In this document: piece by piece, positions 63,294-64,000 of the stretch | How the letters are laid out: each line of letters opens with the position of its first letter | Position numbering within the stretch: the stretch's first letter is position 1 | Assembly: GCA_024642565.1 (NCBI GenBank) | Contig: JAHEAV010000002.1 | Span: forward strand, 39,476 to 103,475 | Reading direction: 5' to 3' | DNA from: Erythrobacter sp. | GTDB taxonomy: Bacteria; Pseudomonadota; Alphaproteobacteria; Sphingomonadales; Sphingomonadaceae | DNA length: 64,000 nucleotides | Made by a program: the position numbers and the translations under genes | The notes under the pieces: generated by a model | Seen by the model: the letters and a program-made list of their open reading frames with translations, nothing else | Told to the model about the DNA's origin: nothing | Database searches by the model: none

Positions 63294-64000
63294 TCAGGTC
63301 GCCCGTTCGAAAATAGCGGCCATACCCTGCCCGCCGCCGATACACATGGTTTCGAGGCCATAGCGTATCTGGCCTCGCTGCATTTCATGAGCCATATCGG
63401 CCAGAATCCGGCATCCGGTGGCACCGATCGGATGCCCCAGCGAGATGCCCGACCCGTTGACATTGAGCCTGTCAAACCGGCTGTCTTGCGCGCCCCAACC
63501 CCACCCCTTCAGCACGGCAAGCACTTGCGGTGCGAAGGCTTCGTTGAGTTCGACCAGGCCAATATCATCCCAGCCCAGGCCGGCGCGGGCAAACAGGCGT
63601 TCAACAGCTGGCACTGGCCCGATCCCCATCCGGGATGGATCGCAACCTGCCGCCGACCAGCTGTGCAGCCATAGCATCGGGGTCAGGCCCAATTCGTCGA
63701 GCTTGTCCTCGGCCACGACCAGACAGGCTGCTGCCGCATCGTTTTGTTGGCTGGCATTGCCGGCAGTGACCACGCCGCCTTCAATTGCACGGAGCGCGCC
63801 CAGTGTTTCCATACTCGCATCGCTGCGGAAACCTTCATCCTTGGCGAACCGCACAGGATCACCGCGTTTTTGCGGAACTTCCACTGGCACCAACTGCGCG
63901 TCGAACTTGCCCGCATCCCAGGCAGCGGCGGCATTCTGATGGCTGCGCACGGCGTATGCGTCAGCCGCGTCGCGACTGATGCCATAGTCGCGGGCAAGAT
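63294..64000 (-). CDS. Acetyl-CoA acetyltransferase (5' end outside window)
   Basis: The C-terminal 235 residues of a thiolase, open to the window edge (LARDYGISRDAADAYAVRSHQ at the first visible codons). NEAFAPQVLAVLKGWG, GSGISLGHPIGATGCRILADM and ETMCIGGGQGMAAIFERA carry the catalytic His and second Cys; the acyl-enzyme Cys is outside. GHPIGATG resembles the biosynthetic (PhaA-like) type more than the thiolase at 53501. Convergent with ppk2 with a 13-base gap. Confidence 0.93.
   Translation of the reverse strand, partial: LARDYGISRDAADAYAVRSHQNAAAAWDAGKFDAQLVPVEVPQKRGDPVRFAKDEGFRSDASMETLGALRAIEGGVVTAGNASQQNDAAAACLVVAEDKLDELGLTPMLWLHSWSAAGCDPSRMGIGPVPAVERLFARAGLGWDDIGLVELNEAFAPQVLAVLKGWGWGAQDSRFDRLNVNGSGISLGHPIGATGCRILADMAHEMQRGQIRYGLETMCIGGGQGMAAIFERAT

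Noticed and set aside
1..64000. CRISPR arrays, insertion sequences, tRNA or rRNA genes
   Set aside because: No regularly spaced repeats, transposase motifs or cloverleaf-like segments were found on reading the sequence; a dedicated scan could not be run.

Overview
The window looks like chromosomal DNA of an alphaproteobacterium of the order Sphingomonadales (Erythrobacteraceae or Sphingomonadaceae type). This is inferred from the GC-rich composition, ATGA-type gene overlaps, the DUF3576 lipoprotein, the rnd-lptC-lptA order, exosortase-A-associated genes and a polyhydroxyalkanoate (PHA) gene set. No database search was possible, so all family calls rest on motifs and gene order.

Layout. 1-6909 is mostly housekeeping: a ribbon-helix-helix protein (partial), acetoacetyl-CoA reductase phaB, an exported protein of unknown function, then DUF3576, leuS, lptE and holA. 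7092-39245 is one large surface-polysaccharide locus of about 32 kb. Its left block (+ strand, 7092-14407) carries the assembly machine: initiating phosphoglycosyltransferase, polymerase/ligase, Wza-type export lipoprotein, Wzc-type tyrosine kinase and two accessory proteins. A second block (- strand, 14418-18941) has a WcaF-type acetyltransferase, two GT4 enzymes and a second polymerase. The third block (- strand, 30510 down to 20368) is the most unusual. It holds a sialyltransferase-like protein, GDP-fucose synthase, a WcaI-like GT, a Wzx flippase, an inositol-monophosphatase-like phosphatase, a NeuB-type synthase fused to a sialyltransferase-like domain, a KdsB-type CMP-sugar synthetase and a phage-tailspike-like pair. 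The right end (30738-39245) has an acyltransferase, GT2 enzymes (one fused to a polysaccharide deacetylase, one to a methyltransferase) and an ABC exporter.

39226-64000 returns to core functions: lptA-lptC-rnd, ung, a class A acid phosphatase lipoprotein, gltD-gltB, an exosortase-A-type GT and O-glycosylation ligase with a tiny coupled ORF, MaoC hydratase, thiolase, phaZ depolymerase, an ABC exporter, an M13 peptidase, uppP, a GlsB-like protein, phhA, ppk2 and a partial thiolase.

How the genes may work together. The locus appears to encode a Wzx/Wzy-type capsule or exopolysaccharide whose repeat unit probably contains fucose and a 3-deoxy-ulosonic (Kdo- or nonulosonic-like) acid. The candidate new system is at 20368-30510: phosphatase, synthase fused to a putative transferase, cytidylyltransferase, second putative transferase and a beta-helix protein that could trim, modify or bind the polymer. 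PHA genes are scattered at both ends of the window rather than in one operon.
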